The notes under the pieces: generated by a model | The model's database searches: none | The model's input: the letters and a program-made list of their open reading frames with translations, nothing else | What the model was told of the DNA's origin: nothing | Shown here: in pieces, positions 8,516 to 17,451 of the stretch | Position numbering within the stretch: position 1 is the stretch's first letter | Layout of the letters: each line of letters opens with the position of its first letter | Program-made: the position numbers and the translations under genes | Assembly: GCF_001294335.1 (NCBI RefSeq) | Contig: NZ_LGKG01000035.1 | Coordinates: forward strand, 1 to 64,000 | Reading direction: 5' to 3' | DNA: 64,000 bases | DNA from: Streptomyces chattanoogensis | Lineage (GTDB): Bacteria; Actinomycetota; Actinomycetes; Streptomycetales; Streptomycetaceae

Positions 8516-9337
8516 GTGGGAGTACTGAAGCGTTTCGAGCAACGTCTCGAAGGTCTCGTCAACGGCACCTTCGCCAAGGTGTTCAAGTCCGAGGTGCAGC
8601 CCGTCGAGATCGCCGGCGCGCTGCAGCGCGAGTGCGACAACAACGCCACCATCTGGAACCGCGACCGCACGGTCGTCCCCAACGACTTCATCGTGGAGCT
8701 CAGCGCGCCCGACTACGAGCGGCTGAGCCCGTACAGCGGCCAGCTCGGCGATGAGCTGTCGGGCATGGTCCGCGACTACGCCAAGCAGCAGCGGTACACG
8801 TTCATGGGCCCGATCAAGGTCCATCTGGAGAAGGCCGACGATCTCGACACCGGCCTGTACCGCGTGCGCAGCCGTACGCTCGCCTCCAGCACGTCCCAGG
8901 AGCCGGCCGGCCAGCGGGCCTCCGCGGCGCCCCGGGGCGGGCGGGCCGGCGGCGGTCATGTGAGTGCACCCCCGATGCCCTCGTCCCCGCCTCCCGGCGG
9001 CGCGCAGCCCGTACCCCGTACGGCACCGCCCGGTGCAGGACCCCAGCCTTACGCGCAGACCCGGCGCTGGATCGAGATCAACGGCACCCGCCACCAGATC
9101 TCGCGCCCGACGCTGGTGCTGGGCCGCAGCACCGACGCTGACGTACGGATCGACGACCCCGGGGTGTCCCGGCGTCACTGTGAGATCCGGGTCGGAACGC
9201 CCCCCACGATCCAGGATCTGGGATCCACCAACGGCATCGTGGTGGACGGGCAGCACACCACTCGCGCTAATCTCCGCGACGGCTCGCGGATTGTCGTGGG
9301 CAGTACCACCATCGTTTACCGGCAAGCCGAAGGGTGA
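8516..9337 (+). CDS. fhaA: FHA domain protein FhaA (DUF3662 + FHA)
   Basis: A 273-residue cytoplasmic adaptor. The N-terminal DUF3662 domain (about 1-125, starting MGVLKRFEQRLEGLVNGTFAKVF) is followed by a Gly/Pro-rich linker and a C-terminal FHA domain (about 180-273) with the phosphothreonine-binding signature GRSTDADVRI...SRRHCEI...DLGSTNG. The GTG start has AAGGAGGTG upstream. In mycobacteria FhaA is phosphorylated by PknB and binds the phosphorylated pseudokinase part of MviN/MurJ to regulate peptidoglycan synthesis; here a separate pseudokinase gene sits next to murJ (55241-56962). It is the first gene of the pknB operon. Confidence 0.95.
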   Translation: MGVLKRFEQRLEGLVNGTFAKVFKSEVQPVEIAGALQRECDNNATIWNRDRTVVPNDFIVELSAPDYERLSPYSGQLGDELSGMVRDYAKQQRYTFMGPIKVHLEKADDLDTGLYRVRSRTLASSTSQEPAGQRASAAPRGGRAGGGHVSAPPMPSSPPPGGAQPVPRTAPPGAGPQPYAQTRRWIEINGTRHQISRPTLVLGRSTDADVRIDDPGVSRRHCEIRVGTPPTIQDLGSTNGIVVDGQHTTRANLRDGSRIVVGSTTIVYRQAEG

Positions 9338-9347
9338 AGCGGGGAGC

Positions 9348-9872
9348 ATGTCAGAGCTGACCCTCACGGTCATGCGGTTGGGTTTCCTCGCCGTACTGTG
9401 GCTGTTCGTCATCGTGGCCGTCCAGGTCATCCGCAGCGATCTGTTCGGCACGCGCGTCACACAGCGCGGGGCCGCGCGGCGCGGCGGGTCCGAAGCGCGT
9501 GCGCAGCGCCAGGCTGCGCCGCCGCAGCAGCAGCGCCGCCAGGACGGCGGCCGGGGCAACAACCGCCAGCGCCGCGGAGCGCCCACCAAACTGGTGGTCT
9601 CCGAGGGCTCGCTGACCGGCACCACCGTCGCCCTCCAGGGCCAGACGATCTCGCTGGGCCGTGCGCACGACTCCACGATCGTGCTGGACGACGACTACGC
9701 GTCCAGCAGGCATGCCAGGATCTACCCGGACCGTGACGGCCAGTGGATCGTCGAGGACCTCGGTTCCACCAACGGCACGTACCTGGACCGGACCCGACTG
9801 ACGACCCCGACACCGATCCCGCTGGGAGCCCCGATCCGCATCGGCAAGACCGTCATCGAGCTGCGGAAGTAG
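9348..9872 (+). CDS. fhaB: FHA domain membrane protein FhaB (FipA)
   Basis: A 174-residue protein: a single N-terminal transmembrane helix (about 9-29, RLGFLAVLWLFVIVAVQVIRSD), a basic Gln/Arg-rich linker, and a C-terminal FHA domain with ISLGRAHDSTIVLDD, SSRHARI and DLGSTNGTYLD. The ATG at 9348 follows GGGGAG and lies 10 bp after fhaA, so the two are co-transcribed. The mycobacterial homologue (FhaB/FipA) links phosphothreonine signalling to the divisome. The same role is inferred here. Confidence 0.93.
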   Translation: MSELTLTVMRLGFLAVLWLFVIVAVQVIRSDLFGTRVTQRGAARRGGSEARAQRQAAPPQQQRRQDGGRGNNRQRRGAPTKLVVSEGSLTGTTVALQGQTISLGRAHDSTIVLDDDYASSRHARIYPDRDGQWIVEDLGSTNGTYLDRTRLTTPTPIPLGAPIRIGKTVIELRK

Positions 9873-9882
9873 TACGACAATG

Positions 9883-9902
9883 AGCGAGCGGAGCGAGCGA
9901 GC
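9883..9902. repeat. Short GAGCGAGC-type actinobacterial repeat
   Basis: A run of GAGCG units with an embedded GGAGCGAGC lies in the 132-bp gap between fhaB and pstP. Similar GAGCGNAGCGAGC stretches are common between actinobacterial genes. It may form weak secondary structure; no function is claimed. Confidence 0.4.
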
Positions 9903-10004
9903 CGCGGCGGTCCGCCCGACGGACCCGGGCATGCTCCCGACCGGAGGGTGGGCAGTGTGGCTCGAGGAGACCGGCTGTACCCCGAACCAACGGGAGAGGT
10001 GCGC

Positions 10005-11573
10005 ATGAGCCTGTCACTGCGCTTCGCCGCCGGATCGCACAAGGGCATGATCCGCGAGGGCAACGAGGACTCCGGTTACGCCGGGCCGCGCCTGCTTGCC
10101 GTGGCGGACGGTATGGGCGGCCAGGCCGCCGGTGAGGTCGCCAGCTCGGAGGTGATCTCCAGCCTCGTCCAGCTCGACGACGATGTGCCCGGCTCCGACA
10201 TCCTCACGTCCCTCGGCACGGCCGTGCAGCGTGCCAATGAGCAGCTGCGTGTCATGGTCGAGGAGGACGCCCAGCTGGAGGGCATGGGCACCACGCTCAC
10301 CGCGCTGCTGTGGACCGGGCAGCGGCTCGGTCTCGTGCACGTCGGTGACTCGCGCGCGTATCTGCTGCGGGACGGTGTGCTGACGCAGATCACGCAGGAC
10401 CACACCTGGGTGCAGCGGCTCGTCGACGAGGGCCGGATCACCGAGGAAGAGGCCACCACACATCCGCAGCGGTCGTTGCTGATGCGGGCGCTCGGCAGCG
10501 GTGATCATGTCGAGCCGGATCTGTCGATCCGCGAGGTGCGGGCCGGGGACCGGTATCTGATCTGCTCGGACGGGCTGTCCGGCGTCGTCAGCCACCAGAC
10601 CCTGGAAGAGACCCTCGCCAGTTACCACGGGCCGCACGAGACGGTGCAGGAGCTGATCCAGCTCGCGCTGCGCGGCGGCGGGCCCGACAACATCACCTGC
10701 ATCGTCGCCGACGTCCTGGACGTGGACGGCGCGGACACGATGGCCGGGCAGCTCAACGACACCCCGGTGATCGTCGGCGCGGTCGCCGAGAACCAGCACC
10801 AGCTCAGCGACCCGAGCACCATGCAGACACCGGCCGCCCGCGCCGCCGAGCTCGGCCGCCGGGACACTGCAGCGTCCCCGCCAGGAGGTGCCTTCGGCCC
10901 GCCCGGCAGCGGCGGCCCGGATGTCGCGGGCCCACCGCAGGGCTCCTTCGGCGCGTTCACCGACGAGGACTTCCTCAAGCCGCCGCGGCGCGGCAAGTGG
11001 GTCAAGCGGTCGCTGCTGATCGCGCTGGCGCTGGCGGTGGTCGGCGGCGGACTCTACGGCGGCTACCGCTGGACGCAGACCCAGTACTTCGTCGGCGTCA
11101 ACGCCAACCATGTGGCGCTCTACCGCGGCCTCAGCCAGGACCTGGCGTGGATCTCGCTGAACAGCGTGGACGAGGACCACCCCGAGATCGAACTCAAGTA
11201 CCTACCGGTCTATATGCGCAACCAGGTCAAGGAAACGATCCCGGTCGACAGCCGCGCCCAGGCGAACGAGAAGGTCACCGAGCTCGTCAAGCAGGCCAAC
11301 GCCTGCCTGGCCAAGGAGCAGCGAGAGGCCGCGGCCAGGGAAGCGGCACGCAACAAGGACCGCAACCAGACCGGCGGTACGTCGGGCGGCAAGACCGGTT
11401 CGGCCGGCAAGCCCGGCAGCACCGCCAAGCCCGGTTCGGGCGACAAGGCCTCGAAGACCGGCAGCGGTGTGCCCGGCACGCTCTCCGCGTCGGCCACTCC
11501 CACACCCACCACCAGCCAGGCCCCCTCCGAGGAGCAGCAGAAGCTGGAAAAAAATTGCAGCACCCAGCAGTGA
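10005..11573 (+). CDS. pstP: PP2C-type Ser/Thr phosphatase PstP
   Basis: A 522-residue membrane-anchored protein phosphatase that reverses PknB-type phosphorylation. The PP2C domain (about 1-240) shows the metal-binding motifs GNEDSGY, VADGMGG, GDSRAYLLRDG, SDGLSGVV and GPDNITCIV. A single transmembrane helix (about 344-363, LLIALALAVVGGGLYGGYRW) is followed by an extracellular domain and a Gly/Ser/Lys-rich tail with GSxxKPGS-like repeats. ATG at 10005 with GGGAGAGG upstream begins at the conserved MSLSLRFAAGSHKGMIREGNED. It sits in the same operon as fhaAB and pknB, the standard actinobacterial arrangement. Confidence 0.96.
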   Translation: MSLSLRFAAGSHKGMIREGNEDSGYAGPRLLAVADGMGGQAAGEVASSEVISSLVQLDDDVPGSDILTSLGTAVQRANEQLRVMVEEDAQLEGMGTTLTALLWTGQRLGLVHVGDSRAYLLRDGVLTQITQDHTWVQRLVDEGRITEEEATTHPQRSLLMRALGSGDHVEPDLSIREVRAGDRYLICSDGLSGVVSHQTLEETLASYHGPHETVQELIQLALRGGGPDNITCIVADVLDVDGADTMAGQLNDTPVIVGAVAENQHQLSDPSTMQTPAARAAELGRRDTAASPPGGAFGPPGSGGPDVAGPPQGSFGAFTDEDFLKPPRRGKWVKRSLLIALALAVVGGGLYGGYRWTQTQYFVGVNANHVALYRGLSQDLAWISLNSVDEDHPEIELKYLPVYMRNQVKETIPVDSRAQANEKVTELVKQANACLAKEQREAAAREAARNKDRNQTGGTSGGKTGSAGKPGSTAKPGSGDKASKTGSGVPGTLSASATPTPTTSQAPSEEQQKLEKNCSTQQ

Positions 11574-11596
11574 GGGCGTAGGGGGCCGTACATCTC

Positions 11597-12994
11597 ATGA
11601 GCAGTACCACCAACACCACCACCATCGGCACCATCGGAGCCCCGAGCCGGCGCAACACCGAGCTGGCGATGCTTGTCTTCGCGGTGCTGATCCCGGTGTT
11701 CGCCTACATCAACGTCGGTCTGGCGAAGGACGGTTCGGTCCCCGCCGGTGTCCTCGGCTATGCGCTGGGGGTGGGGCTGCTGGCCGGTGTCGCGCATCTC
11801 GTCGTCCGTAAGTGGGCGCCGTACGCCGACCCGCTGATGCTGCCCATCGCCACCCTGCTCAACGGCCTGGGTCTGGTCTTCATCTGGCGTCTCGACCAGG
11901 AGCCGCAGATCACGACCAAGCAGCTCGGCGGTGCGATGGCGCCGGGCCAGCTGATGTGGTCCACGCTGGGTGTCGCGCTCTTCCTGGCCGTACTGGTCTT
12001 TCTCAAGGACCACCGTGTGCTGCAGCGCTACACCTATATCTCCATGGTCGTGGCGCTGGCGCTGCTGATCGCGCCGGTGTTCTTCCCGCCGCGGTTCGGT
12101 GCCCGGATCTGGATCACCATTCCGGGGGTCGGCGGGCTGCAGCCCGGTGAATTCGCCAAGATCATCATCGCGATCTTCTTCGCGGGCTATCTGATGGTGA
12201 AGCGGGACGCGCTGGCGCTGGCCAGCCGCCGTTTCATGGGGCTGTATCTCCCGCGCGGCCGGGACCTCGGCCCGATCCTGGTGATCTGGGCGCTGAGCCT
12301 GATGATCCTGGTCTTCGAGACCGACCTGGGTACGTCGCTGCTGTTCTTCGGTCTGTTCGTCGTGATGCTGTACGTCGCGACCGAGCGCACCAGCTGGATC
12401 GTCTTCGGTCTGCTGCTCAGCGGCGGCGGCGCGGTCGCGGTCGCGACCTTCGAGTCGCACGTCCAGGTCCGTGTCCACAACTGGCTCAACCCGCTGGAGC
12501 TGTCCAACGGCGGTGTCACCGAGACCGCACAGGCGATGTACTCCTTCGGCTCCGGCGGCATCATGGGCTCCGGCCTGGGCCAGGGCTACTCCCGTCTCAT
12601 CGGCGGTATCGCGCCCAAGAGCGACTACATTCTCGCCACCGTCGGCGAGGAGACCGGACTGGCCGGCCTGATGGGCATCCTGCTGCTGTACGGCCTGCTG
12701 ATCGAGCGCGGTATCCGTACGGCGCTGGCCGCCCGCGACCCGTTCGGCAAGCTGCTGGCGATCGGCCTGTCGGGCGCCTTCGCGCTGCAGGTCTTCGTCG
12801 TCGCCGGCGGTGTGACGGGCCTGATCCCGCTGACCGGTATGACGATGCCGTTCCTGGCCCAGGGCGGCTCGTCCGTGATCGCCAACTGGGCGCTGGTCGC
12901 GATCCTGCTGCGGATCAGCGACACCGCGCGCCGGCCCGCTCCGGCCCCCGCCCCGTCCACCGACGCCGAGATGACCCAGGTGGTCCGCCCGTGA
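11597..12994 (+). CDS. rodA: SEDS peptidoglycan glycosyltransferase RodA
   Basis: A 465-residue polytopic membrane protein of the FtsW/RodA/SpoVE family, which polymerises lipid II into glycan strands together with a partner transpeptidase. Typical features are LNGLGLVFIWRLD, GARIWITIPGVGGLQPGEFAK, FETDLGTSLLFFGLF and the C-terminal FLAQGGSSVIANWALVAILLRISD. About 10-12 hydrophobic segments are visible. Its stop overlaps the GTG start of pbpA (GTGA), so the two partners are translationally coupled. Placement in the pknB operon supports RodA rather than the divisional FtsW, which usually lies in the dcw cluster. Confidence 0.95.
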   Translation: MSSTTNTTTIGTIGAPSRRNTELAMLVFAVLIPVFAYINVGLAKDGSVPAGVLGYALGVGLLAGVAHLVVRKWAPYADPLMLPIATLLNGLGLVFIWRLDQEPQITTKQLGGAMAPGQLMWSTLGVALFLAVLVFLKDHRVLQRYTYISMVVALALLIAPVFFPPRFGARIWITIPGVGGLQPGEFAKIIIAIFFAGYLMVKRDALALASRRFMGLYLPRGRDLGPILVIWALSLMILVFETDLGTSLLFFGLFVVMLYVATERTSWIVFGLLLSGGGAVAVATFESHVQVRVHNWLNPLELSNGGVTETAQAMYSFGSGGIMGSGLGQGYSRLIGGIAPKSDYILATVGEETGLAGLMGILLLYGLLIERGIRTALAARDPFGKLLAIGLSGAFALQVFVVAGGVTGLIPLTGMTMPFLAQGGSSVIANWALVAILLRISDTARRPAPAPAPSTDAEMTQVVRP

Positions 12995-14457
12995 ACAAGC
13001 CCCTGCGCCGGGTCGCGATCTTCTGCGGCCTGCTCGTCCTCGCCCTGCTGATCCGCGTCAACTGGGTGCAGTTCGTCCAGGGCGACGAGCTCAAGAACGA
13101 CCCGCACAACCGGCGGGTCGCCATCGAGCGCTACAGCATGCCGCGCGGCAACATCATCGTGGACGGCAAGCCCGTCACCGGCTCGACGACCACCGACAGC
13201 GGCGACTTCAAGTACAAGCGGACGTACAAGAACGGCAAGATGTGGGCGCCGGTCACCGGCTATGCCTCGCAGGCCTTCGACGCCAACCAGTTGGAGAAAC
13301 TGAACGACGGCATCCTCTCCGGCACCGACGACAAGCTCTTCTTCAGCCGCACGGTCGACATGTTCACCGGCGGCAACAAGCGGGGCGGCAACGTGGTGAC
13401 CACGCTCGACGCCAAGGCGCAGAAGGCCGCCTTCGAGGGACTCGGTGGCAACAAGGGCGCGGTCGCCGCGATCAACCCGGAGACCGGTGCGATCCTGGCG
13501 CTGGCCAGCACCCCGTCGTACGACCCGTCGAAGTTCGCGGGCAACACGGACAAGGACGCCGAGGCATACAACGCGCTGCAGAAGAAGAACGACCCGGACG
13601 AGCCGATGCTCAACCGGGCGCTGCGCCAGACCTACCCGCCCGGCTCCACCTTCAAGGTCGTCACGGCCTCGGCGGCGCTGGAGAACGGTCTCTACGACGA
13701 CGTCGACGCCAAGACGCGCTCGCCGCTGCCGTACACGCTCCCCGACACCCACATCACGCTGGACAACGAAGGCCCCATCCCGTGCGAGAACGCCAGCCTG
13801 CGGGTGGCGCTGCGGTACTCGTGCAACACGGTCTTCGGCAAGATCAGCGCCGATCTCGGCAATAAGAAGATGAAGGCCGAGGCGGAGAAGTTCGGCTTCA
13901 ACGATCCAGAGATCGACACCCCGGTCCGGGCCGCGGAGAGCATCTACCCCACGGACAACCGGCCGCAGAACGCGATGGCCGGCATCGGCCAGGCCTCCAA
14001 CCGCGCCACCCCGCTGCAGATGGCCATGGTCGCCTCGGCGGTCGCCAACGGTGGCAAGCTGATGAAGCCGTACATGGTGGAGCAGCTGGAGGACAAGAAC
14101 CTCAACGCGATCCAGCAGCACACGCCGCAGGTCATGAGCCACCCGCTCTCGCCGGAGAACGCTCAGAAGATCCAGGACATCATGGAGACCGTGGTCAAGG
14201 AGGGCACGGGAACCAACGCCCAGATCCCGAACGTCACAGTCGGCGGTAAGACCGGTACCGCGCAGCACGGCGAGAACAACAAGGACAACCCCTACGCCTG
14301 GTTCATCTCGTACGCGAAGACCGCCAAGGGCACCCCTGTCGCGGTGGCCGTCGTCATTGAGGGATCCGACACACTCCGCAATGACATCGCCGGCGGCAAG
14401 CTCGCAGCTCCCGTCGCGAAGAAGGTCATGGAGGCGGTACTCGAAAGCAACAAGTGA
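12991..14457 (+). CDS. pbpA: Penicillin-binding protein 2 (class B transpeptidase) PbpA
   Basis: A 488-residue class B PBP with an N-terminal membrane anchor (about 6-22) and a transpeptidase domain. Catalytic motifs are visible: STFK with Ser219, SCN starting at Ser277, and KTG starting at Lys420. It crosslinks glycan strands made by RodA. The GTG start overlaps the rodA stop by 4 bp. It is a typical actinobacterial PbpA in length and context, and in mycobacteria a PknB substrate. Gene order rodA-pbpA-pknB is conserved across actinobacteria. Confidence 0.95.
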   Translation: MNKPLRRVAIFCGLLVLALLIRVNWVQFVQGDELKNDPHNRRVAIERYSMPRGNIIVDGKPVTGSTTTDSGDFKYKRTYKNGKMWAPVTGYASQAFDANQLEKLNDGILSGTDDKLFFSRTVDMFTGGNKRGGNVVTTLDAKAQKAAFEGLGGNKGAVAAINPETGAILALASTPSYDPSKFAGNTDKDAEAYNALQKKNDPDEPMLNRALRQTYPPGSTFKVVTASAALENGLYDDVDAKTRSPLPYTLPDTHITLDNEGPIPCENASLRVALRYSCNTVFGKISADLGNKKMKAEAEKFGFNDPEIDTPVRAAESIYPTDNRPQNAMAGIGQASNRATPLQMAMVASAVANGGKLMKPYMVEQLEDKNLNAIQQHTPQVMSHPLSPENAQKIQDIMETVVKEGTGTNAQIPNVTVGGKTGTAQHGENNKDNPYAWFISYAKTAKGTPVAVAVVIEGSDTLRNDIAGGKLAAPVAKKVMEAVLESNK

Positions 14458-14603
14458 CGCGGGCCATGCCAATACCGGTCGGATATCAGGTTGCGGCAGC
14501 GGCCCGGTCCGGTGCAGCGCGCCGGGTACGGTATGCCCGGACAGCACACCGCCGGACCACACACGGGTGCGGTCGGGACTGACGGAGAGGGCTGGAGAAG
14601 CTT

Positions 14604-16589
14604 ATGGAAGAGCCGCGTCGCCTCGGCGGCCGGTACGAGCTGGGGTCGGTGCTCGGCCGCGGTGGCATGGCGGAGGTCTACCTCGCCCATGACACCCGCC
14701 TGGGCCGCACCGTCGCTGTGAAGACGCTGCGGGTGGATCTCGCCCGCGACCCGTCCTTCCAGGCCCGGTTCCGCCGTGAGGCCCAGTCGGCCGCCTCGCT
14801 GAACCATCCGTCGATCGTCGCGGTGTACGACACCGGCGAGGACTATGTCGACGGGGTCTCGATCCCGTACATCGTCATGGAGTACGTCGACGGCTCCACA
14901 CTGCGTGAGCTGCTGCACTCCGGCCGGAAGCTGCTGCCCGAGCGCTCGCTGGAGATGATCACCGGTGTCCTCCAGGCGCTGGAGTACTCGCACCGGGCGG
15001 GCATCGTCCACCGTGACATCAAGCCGGCCAACGTCATGCTGACCCGGACCGGCCAGGTCAAGGTCATGGACTTCGGTATCGCCCGTGCCATGGGCGATTC
15101 CGGTATGACGATGACGCAGACCGCGGCGGTCATCGGCACCGCCCAGTACCTTTCGCCGGAGCAGGCCAAGGGTGAGCAGGTCGACGCCCGCTCCGACCTG
15201 TACTCCACGGGCTGTCTGCTGTACGAGCTGCTCACCGTGCGGCCGCCGTTCATCGGCGATTCGCCGGTCGCGGTGGCGTATCAGCATGTGCGGGAAGAGC
15301 CGCAGAAGCCGAGCAACTTCGATCCCGAGATCACGCCGGAGATGGACGCGATCGTCCTGAAGGCGCTGGTCAAGGACCCGGACTACCGCTATCAGTCGGC
15401 CGATGAGATGCGCGCCGACATCGAGGCGGCGCTCGAGGGCCAGCCGGTCGCCGCGACCTCCGCGATGGGTGCGGGCGGCTTCGACCAGGACCAGCCCACC
15501 ACGATGCTGCGTCCGCAGGACGGCGGCCCGAAGACCTCCATGCTCCCGCCGATGAACCCCGACGACGGGGGCTACGGCTACGACGACCGTGCCGACCGGC
15601 GGCGGGGCGGTGGCCAGAAGAAGAGCCGCACCTCGACGATTCTGCTGGTGCTTGCGGCTGTCCTGGTCCTGGTCGGTGCGATCTTCATCGGCCGCGCGAT
15701 GTTCAGCAGCAGCAACTCCAGCGGCAAGGAACCCTTGATCAACCTCGAGGGCAAGAGCCTGAGCGAGGCCAAGGAGAACGGGGTCAACGGCAACTTCAAG
15801 GTCGCCGTGGGGGGCCGCAAGGCCTGCACCAACGTCAAGAAGGGCCAGATCACCTCGCAGAAGCCGGCGCCCGGCACCAAGATCAAGAACGGGCAGACGG
15901 TCACTGTCACGCTGTGTACGGGGCCGGAGCGGATCACGGTTCCCAGCGTCAAGGGTCTGCAGGAAGCGGACGCGAAGTCGGAGCTCGAGGAGCGGGGCTT
16001 CGAGGTCGAGATCAAGAACGTCGTCTCCGACCGGGAGGAAGGCACGGTCGCAGAACAGAACCCGAAACCGCAGTCGAAGCGGCCCAAGGGCACCGTGGTC
16101 ACGCTGTCCATCGCCAAAGCGGCTCCCAAGATCCAGGTCCCGGATGTGGTCGGTAAGGACTTCGAGTCGGCGAAGAAGCAGCTGACGGATATCGGACTGC
16201 AGGTAGGCGCACCGCAGGAGAAGGAAGTCACTGATCCGGCGCAGGTGGGCAAGGTCGTGGAGTCGAGCCGCCCGGCCGGGACCTCTGTCGATCCGAAGTC
16301 GACGATCACGCTGACGGTCGGCAAGGCACCGGCGCAGACGCCGATTCCGAACGTCGTCGGACAGAAGGTCAAGGACGCGAAGAAGCTGCTGGAACAGGCA
16401 GGCTTCAAGAACATCCAGTTCGCCGAGGGCAGTCAGCAGGACGACAACGCCCTGGTGAGCGCGCAGGACCCGCCGGCCGGTACGCCGTCCGACCCCAGCA
16501 ACACGACCGTGACGCTGACCACCCTGGGCGGTGGCGGGAACGGTAACGGCAACGACGGCGGCGGCCTCTTCGGTGGCTGGGGCGGCTGA
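14604..16589 (+). CDS. pknB: Membrane Ser/Thr protein kinase PknB with four PASTA repeats
   Basis: A 661-residue sensor kinase. The kinase domain (about 10-275) has the glycine-rich loop GRGGMAEVY, Lys40, HRDIKPANV with Asp138, DFG at 156-158, and the activation-loop segment TMTQTAAVIGTAQYLSPE with Thr171 and Thr173, the autophosphorylated pair in M. tuberculosis PknB. A juxtamembrane linker and one transmembrane helix (about 342-362) lead to four extracellular PASTA domains that bind muropeptides or lipid II. A Gly-rich tail ends the protein. It phosphorylates FHA proteins and cell-wall enzymes and is opposed by PstP. It is the last gene of the operon, before a strong terminator. Confidence 0.97.
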   Translation: MEEPRRLGGRYELGSVLGRGGMAEVYLAHDTRLGRTVAVKTLRVDLARDPSFQARFRREAQSAASLNHPSIVAVYDTGEDYVDGVSIPYIVMEYVDGSTLRELLHSGRKLLPERSLEMITGVLQALEYSHRAGIVHRDIKPANVMLTRTGQVKVMDFGIARAMGDSGMTMTQTAAVIGTAQYLSPEQAKGEQVDARSDLYSTGCLLYELLTVRPPFIGDSPVAVAYQHVREEPQKPSNFDPEITPEMDAIVLKALVKDPDYRYQSADEMRADIEAALEGQPVAATSAMGAGGFDQDQPTTMLRPQDGGPKTSMLPPMNPDDGGYGYDDRADRRRGGGQKKSRTSTILLVLAAVLVLVGAIFIGRAMFSSSNSSGKEPLINLEGKSLSEAKENGVNGNFKVAVGGRKACTNVKKGQITSQKPAPGTKIKNGQTVTVTLCTGPERITVPSVKGLQEADAKSELEERGFEVEIKNVVSDREEGTVAEQNPKPQSKRPKGTVVTLSIAKAAPKIQVPDVVGKDFESAKKQLTDIGLQVGAPQEKEVTDPAQVGKVVESSRPAGTSVDPKSTITLTVGKAPAQTPIPNVVGQKVKDAKKLLEQAGFKNIQFAEGSQQDDNALVSAQDPPAGTPSDPSNTTVTLTTLGGGGNGNGNDGGGLFGGWGG

Positions 16590-16602
16590 GCCCCGCACCT
16601 CG

Positions 16603-16652
16603 TACGACGAAGCCCCGGCAGCCCTTCAAAGGACTGCCGGGGCTTCGTCGTA
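16603..16652. terminator. Strong bidirectional terminator after pknB
   Basis: A perfect 19-bp stem (16603-16621 with 16634-16652) and a 12-base loop. It lies 14 bp after the pknB stop and 22 bp beyond the end of the convergent sortase gene, so it separates the two operons. Confidence 0.9.
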
Positions 16653-16673
16653 TACCGGCCGCGGCGCGCGGGA

Positions 16674-17426
16674 CTAGCGCAGTTCCTCGGGGGGCGTGCG
16701 GTCCGCGTCGACCTTCTCGGTGCGCTCCAGCTCGCCCCAGACGATATAGCGGTAGTTCGAGGTGTAGACCGGGGTGCAGGTCGTCAGGGTGATGTAGCGG
16801 CCGGCCTTGCGCTTGCCGGATTCCTTGGGGATGTCGTCGAGGACATCCACGTTGTACTTCGAGGTCTGGCTGAGCACGGCGTAGACCTTGTAGATGTACC
16901 AGGTGTCCCGGGTCTCGAAGACGATCGGGTCGCCGTCCTTGAGCTTGTCGATGTTGTGGAACTTCGCGCCGTGGCCGTCGCGGTGTGCGGCGAGGGTGAA
17001 GTTGCCCTTCTTGTCCTCCGGCAGCTCCGACTTGACCGGCTTGGTGTAGTAGCCGGCCACCCCCTCGTTGAGGATGTCTGCGTCGGTGCCCTTCTTGACC
17101 AGCACCTCGCCGTTGTCCATCGCCGGGACGTGAAGGAAGCCGATGCCGTCCCTGGTGTCCAGCTCGCCCGGCCCCTTGGGGCCGCCGTGGTGGCGGGCCT
17201 TCGCCCAGTGCTCGCGCACGGCGTCGCTCTGCTTGTTCGCCTCGCGGTCGGCGAGGACGTTGGTCCACCACAGCGAGTAGACGACGAACAGGCCCAGGAT
17301 CAGTCCGGCCGTGATCAGCAGCTCACCGATGACGCTGACGACGGAGGCGACGATCCGCCATCCGCGGCGCGGCTTCGGTGACGGCTCGGAGGGATCGGTG
17401 TCCTCGTCGTGTCCGGTCGCAGTCAC
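16674..17426 (-). CDS. Class E sortase (first of three)
   Basis: A 250-residue membrane-anchored cysteine transpeptidase. One N-terminal helix (about 25-54) is followed by the sortase domain with His148 (AAHRDGHG), Cys217 (TLTTCTP) and Arg226 (SNYRYIVWGEL), the full catalytic triad. Class E sortases recognise LAxTG-type signals and attach proteins such as long chaplins to the Streptomyces cell wall. From memory, the S. coelicolor genes at this position are srtE1/srtE2. The gene lies 25 bp after the second sortase and probably shares its transcript. GTG start at 17426. Confidence 0.94.
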   Translation of the reverse strand: MTATGHDEDTDPSEPSPKPRRGWRIVASVVSVIGELLITAGLILGLFVVYSLWWTNVLADREANKQSDAVREHWAKARHHGGPKGPGELDTRDGIGFLHVPAMDNGEVLVKKGTDADILNEGVAGYYTKPVKSELPEDKKGNFTLAAHRDGHGAKFHNIDKLKDGDPIVFETRDTWYIYKVYAVLSQTSKYNVDVLDDIPKESGKRKAGRYITLTTCTPVYTSNYRYIVWGELERTEKVDADRTPPEELR

Positions 17427-17451
17427 CGCGTCATACCCCTCTTACATTCGT

